Counted from the first letter of the stretch, positions 24,901-34,868 are shown. The stretch is DNA of 64,000 nucleotides from CBDANO01 sp965197665 (GCA_965197665.1 CBDANO010000005.1:744001-808000); one strand, 5' to 3'. A program made the numbers and translations. Notes: generated by a model from the letters alone, not told the origin.

Positions 24901-25966
24901 GGGGCTGCTCCATGTACGGCAGGCGCAGGACCCGGCGCCCCGGGAACGGACGGCTTCGTGGCCTCAACTATGCTCCGTACCAGGACTGCGGCTTCGTTCG
25001 CCCGGGCTGCGTTTGGCTCGTGGTTGGCGAACTTCACTAGGTCCGCTTCCTGGAGCAACTCGATGACCAGCCTGGAATTTCCGTGATCGAGAGCCGACTG
25101 CCAAATGCCTGCAGCAATTTCCTCCGTCGACATTTCGTCAGCGTCCTGGCCACCCACGTTTCGCAGGTATGTCGCTCCCAGGTAGGTGCGCAGCGCCGCT
25201 GCCAAAAGGGTGTAATGCTCCTTCATCTCGCCTCTGCCTGGCAGGCCGAGGGCAGCAATCCGGTCCAGTTCCTGGGTCGCGACTTCCCAGGGAGTACGCA
25301 GGTCCGGCGGGGGTCCAGCTGGGGCGTCGGTACGGCGCGACCGGCGAAGGAAGGAAAAGGCGATTCCACACAGCAATACAACAACTGCGACCGCAATCAG
25401 TACGAGAACTATCGTCCGCTCCCAAAGCGGAGTTGTCAGGTCTGCGGGAGGACGGAGGTCTTTCAGTTCATCATCCGGGGACGACAATACGGAGTTCACG
25501 GTCAACCGCATGGGGTTGGGTGAGACCTGCACCACTGTTCCATCAGGACCGCGAACTGAAACGGGAAGATCCGGGGTCTCAAAGGTGCCGGGCGCAAACA
25601 GCGTAACCCGAAACTGCTTTGCGACCGTTCGGAACCCGTCGGTGAGGGAAACTGTCTGCACGGACGTCTGCCCTTGGACCTCGAATGGCCCCCATTCCGG
25701 TTCCAGCCGGGGAATAACTACTGTCGAGTCCTCGGGATGTGAAACTACGAGGCTCAGCGTTATCAGGTCGCCCACGGTCAGCTCGGAAGAATCGGCCGCC
25801 AGGGATACCCGGACACCGGGCGGCGGGCCGCTCTGGGCAGGCACGGCGGCAACGGCCACAATGGACAACGCCGTGGCAACCAGGAGAGATAACAACCCCC
25901 AAGCGCTCATACGGCGCCGTCCACCGCGGAAGGGGAAGTACAGTTGCCCGGGAGCAAGAGGCAATA

Positions 25967-25970
<4 letters not shown>
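24897..25970 (-). CDS. BatD-like/DUF4381-type membrane protein of the MoxR operon
   Basis: 357 residues from ATG 25970, which overlaps the DUF58 stop (ATGA); a longer open frame upstream lies inside that gene and was rejected. Signal peptide (LLSLLVATALSIVAVAAVPAQ), one BatD-like beta domain (GVRVSLAADSSELTVGDLITLSLVVSHPEDSTVVIPRLEP), a membrane span (IVLVLIAVAVVVLLCGIAFSFL), then a cytoplasmic helical region of ~130 residues (EHYTLLAAALRTYLG, STEEIAAGIWQSA). It may be the link between the cytoplasmic MoxR/DUF58 pair and the VWA proteins. The operon therefore holds two BatD-like proteins of different size. Confidence 0.8.
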
Positions 25971-26854
<884 letters not shown>

Positions 26855-27850
26855 CTAGGGCACTTCGACGTTGTCCAGGATGCGCTGGACTATCTGCTCG
26901 CTGGTCACATCTTGGGCCTCGGCCTCAAAGGTGGTTATCACCCGGTGCCGCAGCACATCGGGCGCTAGCTGCTTGATGTCGTCGGGGACGACGTAGCCGC
27001 GCCCCTTGACGAACGCATAGGCCCGGGCCGCTGCTATGAGGAATATGCCAGCCCGGGGAGACGCGCCGAAGGAGATAAGGTTCGTCAAGTCGTCGAGACC
27101 CGCCACTCCGGGATTCCTGGTCGCAATCACGAGGTCAAGCACGTAGTCCTTGATCTTTTCGTCCACGTATACCTGGCGGACGATTTCCCGAGCGCTCAGG
27201 ATGTATTGGGAGTCCACTACGGGCTGCACGTTCAGCGGGGCGCCCGACGTCATGCGCTCGATGATCTCCCGCTCCTCGGAACGGGCCGGATAATCGACGA
27301 TCACCTTGAGCATAAACCGGTCAACTTGAGCCTCCGGCAGCGGGTAGGTGCCCTCCTGCTCGATGGGGTTCTGCGTCGCCAGCACCAGGAACGGCTTGTC
27401 GATAGGGAACGTCTCGTCACCAATGGTGACCTGTCCCTCCTGCATGGCTTCCAACAGGGCGCTCTGGACCTTCGCCGGCGCCCTGTTGACCTCGTCCGCC
27501 AGGACGAGGTTGGAGAAGACCGGTCCCTTCTGGACGCTGAATTCGCCGGTGCGGGGGTTGTAAATGCGAGTGCCGATCAGGTCGGCAGGCAGCAGGTCGG
27601 GGGTGAACTGGATGCGGGAGAATCCCGCCTGGATTGCTTGGCCGATGGTCTTGACCAGCAACGTCTTGGCCAGCCCCGGCACACCCTCCAGCAGGATGTG
27701 CCCGTCGGCCAGCAGCGCGACCATGGCCCGCTCCACCAGCCGGTCCTGCCCGATAATGGCCTTTCGAATCTCGCCGTCCAGTACCTGGACGAACCGCGCC
27801 TCTTTTTCTACCAAATCGTTTATCTGTCGAAAGCCTGTTAGGGTAGACAT
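26855..27850 (-). CDS. MoxR-family AAA+ ATPase
   Basis: 331 residues from ATG 27850, with AAAGGAG 13 bases upstream. Walker A is unusual, EGVPGLAKT, with Ala before Lys as is typical of MoxR; Walker B is LVLADEVNRAP; sensor 1 is LVLATQNPIEQEGTYPLPEAQVDRF. The C-terminal lid (ISFGASPRAGIFLIAAARAYAFVKGRGYVVPDDI) is also typical. MoxR ATPases act as chaperones for VWA proteins. This is the first gene of an eight-gene, tightly packed minus-strand operon that ends at 19998. A longer open frame upstream is a decayed proline-rich remnant. Confidence 0.93.
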   Translation of the reverse strand: MSTLTGFRQINDLVEKEARFVQVLDGEIRKAIIGQDRLVERAMVALLADGHILLEGVPGLAKTLLVKTIGQAIQAGFSRIQFTPDLLPADLIGTRIYNPRTGEFSVQKGPVFSNLVLADEVNRAPAKVQSALLEAMQEGQVTIGDETFPIDKPFLVLATQNPIEQEGTYPLPEAQVDRFMLKVIVDYPARSEEREIIERMTSGAPLNVQPVVDSQYILSAREIVRQVYVDEKIKDYVLDLVIATRNPGVAGLDDLTNLISFGASPRAGIFLIAAARAYAFVKGRGYVVPDDIKQLAPDVLRHRVITTFEAEAQDVTSEQIVQRILDNVEVP

Positions 27851-28335
27851 TGCTATTTTGGGCTCCTTTAACAAGTGGCTGTTCGATCTGCCAGGACGAC
27901 TGCCGGTAAGTACCCATATGCGCTCTGGCTCTCTTCCAACGGAGAGCCTTTCTCGAGGTCGGAATCTCTTGACGGTATGACATCCGGTGTATGTCTTTGC
28001 CGCCGCTTGCTGGGACATACCTGGCACGCCGGGCGGCGGAATCGCGGTAGGGTATGGTGTCACCGTTGGATACGGGGTGGATGTCGGATACGGAGTCGAT
28101 GTGGAATAAGGCGCGTTATCCCCGATTGCGGTACCTTGGACTGTGCCGCAGATGTCGGAGCATCAACCGTGTTCTTCATTTTCTCACCCGGAATTCGGTG
28201 GTAGGGCACTTGGCGGGGTCAATCGCTACGCCCAATATCGATGTGCGATCCAGGGCTTTGGAGAATCAGGCTAACAGTGGATGAGCTTTACCCATTCAGG
28301 TTCCCAGACTTTTGTCGGAGGTTCGTTTTTTCCTC
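27851..28335 (-). pseudogene. Leader of the MoxR operon with a decayed Thr-Pro spacer remnant
   Basis: On the minus strand from about 28160 to 27950 the frame reads GDNAPYSTSTPYPTSTPYPT, then TVTPYPTAIPPPGVPG. This is the same TPYPT spacer as in the lipoproteins at 7-20 kb. No signal peptide is present; a TGA lies just upstream in frame, and downstream similarity is lost. It is best read as the broken middle of another lipoprotein gene. The rest (28200-28335) shows nothing I recognise; no clear promoter for the operon was found. Confidence 0.5.
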
Positions 28336-29406
28336 TTATCTCATATGCCGCCAGTAATCCGTTTCGGGCCCGGAGGTGGGAAGTTGGTCGAGAAACCCTT
28401 GAATCAGCCTTGGCGTGAGTGCCGGGCTGGTGGGGTCGAGGTGACGGGCGGCGGCGGCGATGTAGGGCTGGCTTATGCGCCCGAGATATTGGGATACCCC
28501 CTCCGATCGTATGTTACTCAGGGCGTCCGTGTAGAACGACAATACATGGTCGTTGCCTATTTGCATGCCGGCCCCGACCGCCCCGGCAGCCACCAGCGTG
28601 GAGACGGCCAATATCGAGTGTTTCTGCTCTCGCGCGACTTCACTCAGTTGCGCAAAGACATCGGCAAGGCGTTGTGGTCCCGGAATCAATTCGGCATGCT
28701 CCCGGAGCAGGTCCACGGCGTCGCGCATATCGGCTATCGCCACAGGCGGAATGTCGATTGCATCCGCCGCCTGGCTGGAGGCACCTTCTAGGAGGGTGAG
28801 AAGGTCATTGACGGTGGAGACGGCGGTGCTTTCAGGAAGTACGTTCACGCGCTTGAGTTCCCTTACGAAGGTGTCCAGGTAGACGCGGGTCCCGTTGGTA
28901 ACGTCGGAAGCTGCGGCGAGGAACCAGAGGGGCGAAAATCCCACGGTGAAGACACACCCGAGTTCCACAACGTTGCCAGCCACCTTGCGCTTGACCAACT
29001 CCGGGGCCGACATCTCCGACGGAAAACGCCCCTCCACGCCGCCGACAAACTCCACGGTGATCCGGAATGGACGGGCGACCGTGCACTGATATAGTTTCGA
29101 TTCCCGGGCTGCCGGCGGCAATATATGGTCAGCGGCCTCCAGTAGCAGACCCCCGCCTCCGGCTGCCGTGGCGCGGAGCAGGCGTTCCGGCAAAGATACC
29201 ATATACCCTGCCAGGGACCCCCGACTTTCCTGCCCGGGGCTCTTGGCGTCCTGGGTCTCTGGAGCTGTCTGTTCACGTTCCTCTGGCACCGCTTCCTCCC
29301 GCCTGTTCATGCCCGGGAAATGGAAACTACTTTCGTCGCCTTTGAATGCCCAATGTTGCGCCTCCCGTTCTTCGGCAATGATGCCTATCTTAGAACCTCT
29401 TGTCAA
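28336..29406 (-). CDS. Conserved-looking protein of unknown function
   Basis: Up to 356 residues; the start is uncertain (TTG 29406, or ATG 29310, neither with a clear ribosome site). The first ~80 residues are charged and probably disordered. Residues ~95-170 contain FRITVEFVGGVEGRFPSEMSAPELVKRK and VVELGCVFTVGFSPLWFLAAASDVTNG, a moderately hydrophobic alpha/beta stretch. The rest is helical, with VNDLLTLLEGASSQAADAIDIPP and SILAVSTLVAAGAVGAGMQIGN, the latter a possible membrane segment. I do not recognise the family. Codon usage looks like that of the neighbouring operon, so I take it as real. It is transcribed toward the MoxR operon, 485 bp away. Confidence 0.6.
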   Translation of the reverse strand: MTRGSKIGIIAEEREAQHWAFKGDESSFHFPGMNRREEAVPEEREQTAPETQDAKSPGQESRGSLAGYMVSLPERLLRATAAGGGGLLLEAADHILPPAARESKLYQCTVARPFRITVEFVGGVEGRFPSEMSAPELVKRKVAGNVVELGCVFTVGFSPLWFLAAASDVTNGTRVYLDTFVRELKRVNVLPESTAVSTVNDLLTLLEGASSQAADAIDIPPVAIADMRDAVDLLREHAELIPGPQRLADVFAQLSEVAREQKHSILAVSTLVAAGAVGAGMQIGNDHVLSFYTDALSNIRSEGVSQYLGRISQPYIAAAARHLDPTSPALTPRLIQGFLDQLPTSGPETDYWRHMR

Positions 29407-30470
29407 AGGACGTCAGGGTTCAAATGCACCCCTACTCAGTACTGAGCGACCCCAGGCGATGCCGACCATACTTGCAACTCCGGCAGGGTCTCCGCATGGA
29501 CGGGGAAGCGGAGGCGGCGCAGGTCCCCGTGGGCCAGGTGGAGCAGCGCTCCCTGGATGTATACGAACGGGCCACCGTGGGAGGCGTCAGGTGATCGCCT
29601 TGGAACAGGCCCGCCGGCGCCTGGAGAGTCTCGAGCTCAATCGGGCGGTGTAAGTCCCGGACAACACCCTGGACGTTCCCACCCACATGCAGCTGACCCA
29701 TCCCGAGATGCTGGAACAGCTGCTGGGTGTCGAGGTGGCGGCCCGTAGGGAGCGCTATCTTTCCACCAGGACCAAGATGGCCCACCTGCCCTTCCAGCGC
29801 ACATTGGAGCAGTTCGACTTCACCTTCCAGCCCTCCATCGACGAGCGGCAGGTCAAGGAGATGGCCAGCCTGGCCTTTGTGCCCGAGGCCACCAACATCC
29901 TGCTCCTTGGCTCTCCCGGCGTGGGCAAGACTCACCTGGCGGTGGCCTTGGCCAAGAAGGCCGTCGAGCGTGGCTACGGGGCCTGCTTCGTCCGGGCCTA
30001 CGACCTGATGGAGGACCTGCGCAAGGCCAGGCGGAGCACAGCCTGGACCGTCGCATGCGGGTCTACCTGGCTCCCAAAGTGCTGGTAGTGGACGAGTTCG
30101 GCATCTGGCCCTATGACCGGGACTCGGCCACCGCCTTATTCACCCTGGTGTCTGCCCGGTACGAGCGAGGCAGCATCATCCTGACCTCCAACAAGGGCTT
30201 CGGCGAGTGGGGAGAACTCTTGGGCGACACGGTCATCGCCTCAGCCATCCTGGACCGGCTATTGCACCATAGCCACGTGCTGAACATCCGGGGCGAAAGC
30301 TACCGGCTGAAGGAGAAACGACAAGCAGGATTGTTTAGCTCACACCAAGTATTCGGCGTGGGATCAGGGGAAGCGACCGCGGAAAGCTCAAGGACTCCGG
30401 TGGTGGGTCAAAACTAAACCGGCGATCGCCGGCAACAGACAGGGGTGGGTCAATTTTAGATCGGCGATGG
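29400..30470 (+). mobile_element. IS21-type remnant (right end and istB)
   Basis: The right end carries two spaced terminal repeats typical of IS21 elements: TGGGTCAAAACTAAACCGGC near 30404 and TGGGTCAATTTTAGATCGGC near 30446. The istB gene is frameshifted. Upstream (29400-29660) there is only a short open stretch (VQMHPYSVLSDPRRC, LDVYERATVGGVR) in the place where the end of istA should be; most of istA and the left end are missing. The intact ISNCY-like element begins directly after it. Confidence 0.65.
29687..30417 (+). pseudogene. IstB-like transposition helper ATPase, one frameshift
   Basis: The first frame (29687 to ~30030) reads the IstB N-terminus: LTHPEMLEQLLGVEVAARRE, TLEQFDFTFQPSIDERQVKE and Walker A LLGSPGVGKTHLAVALAKKA. 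The second frame (~30033 to 30417) continues with RMRVYLAPKVLVVDEFGIWPYD (Walker B), RGSIILTSNKGFGEWGELLGD and AILDRLLHHSHVLNIRGESYRLK. One base seems to be missing at about 30030, where AAGGCCAGG is followed by CGGAGCAC; restoring a G joins the frames as KARAEHSLDRRMRV. IstB helps the IS21 transposase choose targets. The gene is presumed dead. Confidence 0.85.
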
Positions 30471-32103
30471 TGTCATTGCTCTACGATAACGTCCCCGTAA
30501 ATTGCTCAGGGAAAATGTCCGTCTATGAAGGACGTGACATTGAACCAACGAGAGCAGGCAAGACTCCAAGTACTCAACAGCGTGATGGAGCTTCAACTGC
30601 CCAAGGCCCAGGCGGCCGAACTTCTGGGGATCAGTGAACGCCAGCTTCGGCGAGTCTTAGCGGCCTACCGGAGGGACGGGGCCGCCGCACTGGTCCACGG
30701 CAACCGGGGCCGCAAGCCCCGCAATGCGGTCCCCGAGGATGTCGCTGCCGCCGCGGTGATTCTGGCCAGCGAGAAGTACGCCGGATTCAACCACAGCCAC
30801 TTCACCGAAGTGCTGGCGGATCGGGAGGGTATTCACCTGAGCCGTCAGACGGTAAGCCGCCTTCTCAACCGCCATGGCCTGACCAGCGCCAGGCAGCATC
30901 GTCCTCCCAAGCACAGGGTCCGACGGGAACGGATGCCCCAGGAGGGCATGCTGCTGCAGATCGACGGCAGCCATCACCGCTGGCTGGAGCATAGAGGACC
31001 CAGATTCGTCCTGCTGCTGGCGGTGGACGATGCCACCGGGACGGTGGCCAATGCTCTCTTCCGACCGGAGGAGGACACCCGGGGCTACTTCCTGCTGATG
31101 GAGGGAGTCATACGCGGCTATGGGATCCCCCTGGCCATCTACGGCGATCGCCACGGTGTCTTCAAGTTCAACGGCAAGCCCCGGCACATTACCCAGCCCG
31201 TGGGCCCAACCCAGTTCACCCGGGCCATGGGGGAATTGGGTATTGAACAGATCTTTGCCCGTTCGCCACAGGCCAAGGGACGGGTGGAACGCATGGCCGG
31301 CACATTCCAGGACCGGCTGGTCAGCGAACTCAGGCTGGCGGGAGCCGCCGCCATCGACCAAGCCAACGCCGTGCTGCGGGACTTCCTACCCCACTTCAAC
31401 AACCATTTCCGTGTGCCTGCCCAGCAGGTCCAGGCAGCCTATCGTTCCCTGGACTCCTCCCTGCATCTGGAACGAGTCCTATGCTTCAAGCACGGGCGCC
31501 AAGTAGCCAGGGACAACACCGTCAAGTACCAATTGCGCACCCTGCAGCTGCTCCCCGATCAGGATCGGTCCAGCTATGCCGGCGTCAAGGTGGAGGTGCT
31601 GGAGCGGAGCGACGGGCAGCTAATGGTCCAGCACGAGGGGAAAGTGATTGCCCACCAGGAGGCTCCGCCCAAGGCGGGAGCGCTGCGGGCCGCCCAGGGG
31701 GCTCTGGCTCCTACTCCCGAACTGGCCCAGGTGGTCAGGAACCTGAGCCGGCATGGTCTCACCAAGTCACAGCTGCAGCGCCTGGCCGCCTTGGGAGCGC
31801 CTGTCGACCAACCGATGGATGATGCGAACGGCCCCACCTCTTACACTCCGCCGCCCAGGCAGGCAACGCCGCCCAAGCAGGCCTTGTGGAAAGCTGTCCA
31901 CCACGCCAAGCTACAGGGTGTCTCCCTGAGGAGCATCGCCAAGCTACTGGGTATTTCCAGAAACACGGTCAGGAAGTACGTTGAGTTGTCGGCTCCGCCC
32001 ATCAACCGGACTCCCAGACGGTCTACCCTTTCAGTAACTCAGCACCACACCAACGGACATTTTCCCTGAGCACTTAGGCGGACGTTTTCGCTGGACAGCG
32101 ACA
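30471..32103 (+). mobile_element. ISNCY-like transposon, intact copy (copy B)
   Basis: 1,633 bp. The outer ends are TGTC (30471) and GACA (32100-32103). Each end carries two transposase-site-like repeats: inner 19-bp perfect inverted repeats at 30503-30521 (TGCTCAGGGAAAATGTCCG) and 32054-32072, and outer AACGTCC-type motifs at 30488-30494 and 32081-32087. It encodes one full-length transposase. It is inserted at the right end of the IS21 remnant and followed by remnants of a third relative. Confidence 0.85.
30525..32069 (+). CDS. DDE (integrase-core) transposase, ISNCY-like
   Basis: 514 residues. N-terminal HTH (LQVLNSVMELQLPKAQAAELLGISERQLRRVLAAYRRDG), a second helical DNA-binding part to ~115, then the DDE core: MLLQIDGSHHRWL (first Asp), LLLAVDDATGTVANALF, GIPLAIYGDRHGVF (second Asp) and QAKGRVERMAGTFQDRLV (Glu). 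A beta-rich C-terminal domain (NTVKYQLRTLQLLPDQDRSSYAG) is followed by a second HTH at the very end (GVSLRSIAKLLGISRNTVRKYVEL). All catalytic residues are present and no frameshift is seen, so this copy may still be active and could serve the degraded copies in trans. Confidence 0.9.
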   Translation: MKDVTLNQREQARLQVLNSVMELQLPKAQAAELLGISERQLRRVLAAYRRDGAAALVHGNRGRKPRNAVPEDVAAAAVILASEKYAGFNHSHFTEVLADREGIHLSRQTVSRLLNRHGLTSARQHRPPKHRVRRERMPQEGMLLQIDGSHHRWLEHRGPRFVLLLAVDDATGTVANALFRPEEDTRGYFLLMEGVIRGYGIPLAIYGDRHGVFKFNGKPRHITQPVGPTQFTRAMGELGIEQIFARSPQAKGRVERMAGTFQDRLVSELRLAGAAAIDQANAVLRDFLPHFNNHFRVPAQQVQAAYRSLDSSLHLERVLCFKHGRQVARDNTVKYQLRTLQLLPDQDRSSYAGVKVEVLERSDGQLMVQHEGKVIAHQEAPPKAGALRAAQGALAPTPELAQVVRNLSRHGLTKSQLQRLAALGAPVDQPMDDANGPTSYTPPPRQATPPKQALWKAVHHAKLQGVSLRSIAKLLGISRNTVRKYVELSAPPINRTPRRSTLSVTQHHTNGHFP

Positions 32104-32825
32104 TAATTCTCGCTCACTTTAAACCCGTAACTAACACCAGTTAGCGAGGACGGAATCGCTGAGCAATAACATGGGACACAGTCCTATGCCTGAAGTACAG
32201 GCGCAGGGTTGGCCGGGACAACACTGTGAAGTACCGCTGGCGTACCCTGCAGCTGCTTCCCGATAGGGGTCGACCGAGCTATGCCGGGTCGGTGGTGGAT
32301 GTGCTCGAAGGGCTGGACGGACGACTCGCAGTGCAACACGAAGGGCGTGTAGTCGCCTCCCAGGAAGCGCCTCCCCGTCCAAGTATCCTGCGCAGCTTCG
32401 ACACGAGGACCGTACACACGACTGTTCCCAGCCGCCACACCAACGGTGTCATCAGGAGGTCGGAGGACGAAGTGGCGTCAATAGGCACAATCCTCGAAGT
32501 GAACAAACTCCGCGACGATGCTGACCGCAACGGCGCCGCAAGAGTTCGCAGGACTGCGACTCCGCGATCCGGAAAGCCCACCCCACTTCAGACGGCGAGA
32601 TGGAAGGCGGTGCAGAAGGCGAAGCGCAAGGGGCTGTCCATTCGTGGGATCGCCCGGGAACTGGGCATACACAGAGACACCGTGAGGAAGTACATGCACG
32701 CTGAAAGCCCACCCATGTCGCGCGCTCGCGAAACGTCGGAAGTACCGTGATCTGCTAGCATGACAATCTACATAGAGGACATTTCCCCTTGACACTTAGG
32801 CGGACAGAATCCCTGAGCGTCGAAA
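32104..32825 (+). mobile_element. ISNCY-like remnant (copy C), internally deleted
   Basis: Right-end-type sequence (TTAGCGAGGACGGAATCGCT near 32140) is directly joined to the last third of a transposase gene and then to a second right end (GAGGACATTTCC at 32775, TTAGGCGGACAGAATCCCTG at 32796-32815). The N-terminal and core parts are missing, so this is a leftover from deletion or nested insertion. Its right end defines the truncated start of the ATPase gene that follows. Confidence 0.7.
32190..32750 (+). pseudogene. C-terminal fragment of an ISNCY-like transposase
   Basis: About 180 residues equivalent to the last third of the transposases at 3.1 and 30.5 kb: NTVKYRWRTLQLLPDRGRPSYAGSVVDVLEGLDGRLAVQHEGRVVASQEAPP, and the terminal HTH LSIRGIARELGIHRDTVRKYM. 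The long linker between them is not conserved. No HTH at the N-terminus and no DDE residues remain. Confidence 0.85.
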
Positions 32826-33709
32826 CCCTAATGGCCCAACTTCCCGCCGCCCTTGACAGCTGGCACATCGAGGGCGCCGTTGACATATTTGCGTTCTCCA
32901 AAGTATTGCCTGGCCGGTGCATTCTGGTGCTGGACGAAATCCAGGCGCTGCTATCTCGGTATCGCCAAGCCAACACCGGCCAGATGGAATTCGTCGGCGG
33001 GATTGCCGGGCTGCGCAAGCAGCGCATACATCCGTTGGGGGCCACGTCGCAGGAACCCGAAGTAGCAAATAACTTTCTCCGGGAATGCGACTGGATATAC
33101 TACCCCATGAGAAAGAGGCGGCACCCTCAGATGGGCGGTCCTGGCCGGAATCATTATCCGCCGTGGTGCCACCTGCGGATTGAAGCCGCCGGGCCTAAGC
33201 CGCTGCGAGGAAAGACGGTGGAAGAACAGTTCGGCATCGGCGTAGCCCGGACCAAGCCCAAGCGGAAGGTTGTCCGGGGAATCACTCCCGCCAACATCTA
33301 CGAAACGGCGGCGTTACAGTTTTCCTTTGCCGCTCTCCTCCATGGCAAGGCCGCCGGTAAGAACGTCATGGCCAAGGACATGCGGGAGGCGCTGAATGAC
33401 GTAGATGTGATTGACTTCGACACCGAGGATATCGACGAGCCCGAGGTTGACAACGACACTCCGGCCTATGAAGTCTTTCAGGAAACAATGGAGCAGGAAA
33501 AGATGTTGCTCGGCAGTCTGTGGGCGCGGCTGCAAAGCAATGAGGCCATGGTGCGCAAAGGGCATTTGCAAATGGACTACATGATGTTTCAATTGCAGAC
33601 GGCAGGATTCTCCTACAGTCAGACTCAGGTGGAGGAGACACTCGGGCGGTGGCTCAACCACCGGCCGGGCCGCGACGTGAAATTAGCGGATATCAGGGAC
33701 CTATTTTGA
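32789..33709 (+). pseudogene. P-loop ATPase of mobile-element type, N-terminally truncated
   Basis: 306 codons. The strand-Asp signature RCILVLDEIQALLSRYR looks like a Walker B of a Zot/FtsK-like or terminase-like packaging ATPase, followed by GGIAGLRKQRIHPLGATSQEPEVANNFLRECDWIYYPMRKRRHPQ, typical of 'stay-away-from-other-strand' helicase-like ATPases of integrative elements. No Walker A is present; the sequence before about 32826 belongs to a transposon end, so the N-terminus was removed by copy C. The C-terminal 150 residues are helical and acidic (DVIDFDTEDIDEPEVDND). The exact family is uncertain. Confidence 0.6.
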
Positions 33710-33829
33710 AGCACCCCGCACCGATGGGGGCAAGCCCTGATATGTGGCAGTGCCGCCCGCACCGCCAACAGTGCTGCCTGGATGGGCCTACCAGCCGTAG
33801 TTGGGGCCACCCAGCGGATTAGAGGGGCC

Positions 33830-33863
33830 TTAAACTTTGCGCAAAGTTTAAGAATAGTATAAA
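33830..33863 (+). promoter_or_regulatory. Perfect 22-bp palindrome overlapping a promoter
   Basis: Positions 33830-33851 form a perfect 22-bp palindrome with half-site TTAAACTTTGC. A TATAAA -10 lies at 33858-33863 and a TTTGCG -35-like hexamer at 33836-33841, 16 bp apart, so the palindrome covers the -35 region. It resembles an operator for a dimeric repressor acting on the small gene that starts at 33904. The repressor is not identified. Confidence 0.6.
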
Positions 33864-33903
33864 TTACGTGGCTATACAGCTTCGAGCAAGGGGGACAGGT
33901 CAG

Positions 33904-34248
33904 ATGAACGTCAAAATGACATTGGAAGAAGCGATCATGGTTCAGGACATAAACGCAGCCATCCAGGAGGGGTGGATCAACACCACCACCCCGACCTTTA
34001 CCGCTAGGGCGCTGGCGGTGGCGATTGAAAATACCGTAAGCCAGGGCGTGAATGTCGAGCGGAAGCTAACGGCGCTGCTGGACCGCATGGGCCTTCTTAT
34101 GGACAGGCGAACATTCCGTCGAGACACCAAGACGTTGTTGAAGATTTTGCCGGAGTGGTGTCAAGAAGCCTCGCGTGTGAGAGAGAGTGTGGGCGTGGGT
34201 GCGATAGGCTCATCAGGCCTCGCGCCACAATCTTATTCTACGTGTTAA
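33904..34248 (+). CDS. Small protein of unknown function
   Basis: 114 residues from ATG 33904, preceded by AAGGGGGACAGG; an upstream in-frame GTG at 33868 lies too close to the promoter. Sequence is mostly helical (LEEAIMVQDINAAIQEGW, TARALAVAIENTVSQGVNVERKLTALLDRMG), with a basic segment MDRRTFRRDTKTLLK that could contact nucleic acid. The last 25 residues are low-complexity. No known family recognised. The upstream palindrome suggests tight regulation. It lies between two truncated mobile-element genes. Confidence 0.5.
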   Translation: MNVKMTLEEAIMVQDINAAIQEGWINTTTPTFTARALAVAIENTVSQGVNVERKLTALLDRMGLLMDRRTFRRDTKTLLKILPEWCQEASRVRESVGVGAIGSSGLAPQSYSTC

Positions 34249-34306
34249 TGGCTAAATCTATAGTCCCCTCCCTATATTTCGGAGTATTTCGGACTGCCGG
34301 AGGCTG

Positions 34307-34609
34307 TTGATGTTCACTTTGCTTCTGCCACCTAGACCGCGGTCGCCGGAACTCCTACCACCGCCACCGCCGCCGGAACCGATTTCGACGCCGGGGCCGA
34401 TCTCCGGTATTCCAATGCCGCCGTCAGCCCCGCCGCCGCCAACTCCGACTCCGCCGTCCACGCCGGACCGCCCCCAAGACGCAGCCGGGACTTCCCTAAC
34501 CCCAACGCCGACTCCAGGGCAGGGCCGCCCCCAAGACGCGGCCGGGACTTCAACGACCCCGGAGACAAGCGGCACTCCAGACCCCACCGCGCCGGCCTCG
34601 GGCTTCTAG
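34307..34609 (+). other. Proline-rich low-complexity stretch
   Basis: An open frame of 100 codons, almost entirely Pro/Thr/Ser/Gly (PPRPRSPELLPPPPPPEP), with a 14-residue internal repeat (RPQDAAGTS...TPTP). The complementary strand is also open and Gly/Val-rich, so coding direction cannot be decided. It ends 14 bp before palindrome copy 2. It may be the linker of a destroyed gene. Confidence 0.3.
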
Positions 34610-34622
34610 GGCCAGACCCAGA

Positions 34623-34692
34623 GGTTCCGTTTGCTTTTAGGGGATAGTCTATGGTACCAGAGGAACGCCATCTCCTAAAAGCAAACGGAACC
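34623..34692. repeat. 70-bp palindromic element, copy 2
   Basis: Same 16-bp tips as copy 1; in this copy the arms pair for 19 bp without mismatch and continue after one mismatch. The centre contains GGTACC. It differs from copy 3 at five positions of 70. It lies directly left of a second, larger palindrome. Confidence 0.92.
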
Positions 34693-34694
34693 TG

Positions 34695-34799
34695 GACCAA
34701 CTGACAGGTACGATTCTCCGATATCGACCTATCCTGTACACCAAGGTATTGAATACCTTGGTGTCAGGCTACGAGAGAAGCGTACCATGTCAGTTGGTC
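34695..34799. repeat. 105-bp imperfect palindrome
   Basis: Outer arms are GACCAACTGACA (34695-34706) and TGTCAGTTGGTC (34788-34799). The centre is a perfect 12-bp inverted repeat, CACCAAGGTATT (34739-34750) and AATACCTTGGTG (34752-34763) around one base. The arms between are related but differ in length. It starts two bases after copy 2 and ends one base before decayed copy 4, so the whole 34623-34868 block is roughly symmetric. Confidence 0.85.
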
Positions 34800-34800
34800 G

Positions 34801-34868
34801 GGTTCCCGAGACTCGGTCGTTCATCTGGTACCATCAGCAACTATGCCCTAAAAGTCCTTACGGCGTCC
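34801..34868. repeat. Palindromic element, copy 4 (inverted and decayed)
   Basis: On the plus strand it matches the reverse complement of copy 2: GGTTCC at 34801, TCTGGTACCAT at 34822-34832, CTAT then CCCTAAAAG near 34841-34854, and ACGG at 34860-34863. The 5' arm has lost most of the tip sequence. It was found by alignment by eye and its limits are approximate. Confidence 0.6.

Noticed and set aside
34307..34609. Secreted proline-rich protein
   Set aside because: No signal peptide, both strands open, and pure low-complexity composition; listed only as a low-complexity stretch.
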